Assembly (NCBI GenBank): GCA_004299545.1
Contig: SCRB01000920.1
Coordinates: forward strand, 1-6,805
DNA from: Rhizobiaceae bacterium
Lineage (GTDB): Bacteria > Pseudomonadota > Alphaproteobacteria > Rhizobiales > Rhizobiaceae
Reading direction: 5' to 3'
Length of the DNA stretch: 6,805 nucleotides
How positions within the stretch are numbered: the first letter of the stretch is position 1; each line of letters begins with the position of its first letter. A model generated the notes under the pieces. That model was not told the origin of the DNA and made no database searches. It saw only the letters and a list, made by a program, of their open reading frames with translations. The position numbers and the translations under genes are program-made. Below, piece by piece: positions 6,677 through 6,805 of the stretch.

Positions 6677-6713
6677 CCATTACCCGCAAATTTCCGGCGG
6701 CTGCACTGCCGCC
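6672..6713 (-). promoter_or_regulatory. Two-hairpin ANTAR-protein target RNA (antiterminator)
   Basis: Hairpin P1 (6713-6696) is a perfect 6-bp stem GGCGGC/GCCGCC closing the hexaloop AGTGCA. Hairpin P2 (6685-6672) has stem GGGT/GCCT, including two G-U pairs, closing the hexaloop AATGGA; 10 nt separate the two. Both loops have A at position 1 and G at position 4, the established signature of RNA bound by ANTAR dimers (NasR/nasF and EutV-type systems). The 3' arm of P2 overlaps the 5' arm of the terminator at 6633-6676. Binding of the ANTAR protein would hold P2 in place and prevent termination. The P2 stem is weak on its own, as expected if protein binding is needed to stabilise it. The matching ANTAR gene ends 12 nt upstream. 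Confidence 0.85.
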
Positions 6714-6722
6714 AACTCCTAG

Positions 6723-6751
6723 ACGCTAACTGAGAAGTTCGATGGAGTCAA
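6723..6751 (-). promoter_or_regulatory. Possible sigma-70-type promoter overlapping the end of the ANTAR gene
   Basis: TTGACT (6751-6746) matches five of six -35 bases and is followed after 17 nt by TAGCGT (6728-6723), which matches only three of six -10 bases. A start near 6716 would place the ANTAR hairpins at the very 5' end of the transcript. The -10 element is poor, and read-through from a promoter before the ANTAR gene is equally possible. Confidence 0.35.
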
Positions 6752-6805
6752 CAATCGCCCTGGCAACCGCGCCGATGGTGACGCGGCGTTCCATGGCCTG
6801 CTTCC
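6726..6805 (-). CDS. C-terminal end of ANTAR-domain antitermination regulator (AmiR/NasR-like), 5'-partial
   Basis: The frame from the window edge ends at TAG (6728-6726) and gives 25 residues: KQAMERRVTIGAVARA, then IVDSIELLS. This fits the end of the ANTAR domain: the alanine-methionine of one helix (QAM), a basic turn, then the last helix V-A-R-A-I-V with a short LL tail. ANTAR proteins bind paired hexaloop hairpins in nascent RNA and prevent termination. The identification is supported independently by such hairpins starting 12 nt downstream. The N-terminal sensory part (receiver, pseudo-receiver as in AmiR, NIT as in NasR, or other) lies outside the window, so the signal it reads is unknown. 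The gene was too short here for ordinary ORF calling. Confidence 0.8.
   Translation of the reverse strand, partial: KQAMERRVTIGAVARAIVDSIELLS

Noticed and set aside
6700..6714. Sigma-54-like spacing (GG, ten bases, GC) within the leader
   Set aside because: The -12 element reads CAGC rather than TTGC, and the whole stretch is better explained as the P1 ANTAR hairpin.
6387..6722. Plus-strand open frame of 111 codons covering the leader
   Set aside because: It spans the antisense of the signal peptide and of the leader hairpins, with no ribosome binding site or recognisable protein. The leader's pairing structure explains the sequence better.

Overview
The window is a high-GC, tightly packed stretch (codons mostly G/C-ending) read entirely from the minus strand, so the first gene lies at the right edge and the last at the left. 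Gene style, a Tat-type signal peptide and the transporter and amidase families suggest a proteobacterium, probably an alphaproteobacterium such as a member of the Hyphomicrobiales. That placement is an inference from style, not from a marker gene. Positions 1-9 look like leftover Illumina adapter, so the left edge is probably the true end of a contig.

Layout in transcription order (right to left): (1) the last 25 codons of an ANTAR-domain RNA-binding antiterminator of the AmiR/NasR kind (6726-6805); (2) a 214-nt leader (6512-6725) holding a two-hairpin ANTAR target with hexanucleotide loops, an intrinsic terminator overlapping the second hairpin, a third hairpin, and a second terminator-like hairpin just before the first structural gene's ribosome binding site; (3) a periplasmic amide/urea-type substrate-binding protein with a twin-arginine signal (5264-6511); (4) a 148-nt spacer with a strong GC hairpin; (5) two membrane permeases (4243-5115, 3100-4239) and two ATPases (2347-3096, 1659-2354) of the LivHMGF/UrtBCDE family, with gaps of 3 nt or an 8-nt overlap; (6) an aliphatic amidase, AmiE, with complete catalytic residues (580-1617); (7) a 14-bp hairpin; (8) the first 161 codons of a CbbQ/NirQ/NorQ-type MoxR AAA+ ATPase (10-494), cut by the contig end.

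Together these form an amide-scavenging operon. The binding protein captures a small amide in the periplasm, the ABC transporter imports it, and AmiE hydrolyses it to a carboxylate and ammonium. An ANTAR protein made from the gene just upstream probably lets RNA polymerase pass the leader terminator(s) when amide, or another nitrogen signal, is present. The gene content recalls the Pseudomonas aeruginosa ami operon (amidase, AAA+ ATPase AmiB, amide-binding AmiC, ANTAR protein AmiR, membrane transporter AmiS). Here the AmiC-like protein is exported and the simple transporter is replaced by a full ABC importer. The most interesting parts are the RNA leader with two terminators, the question of what senses the amide, and the role of the MoxR ATPase beside a metal-independent amidase.
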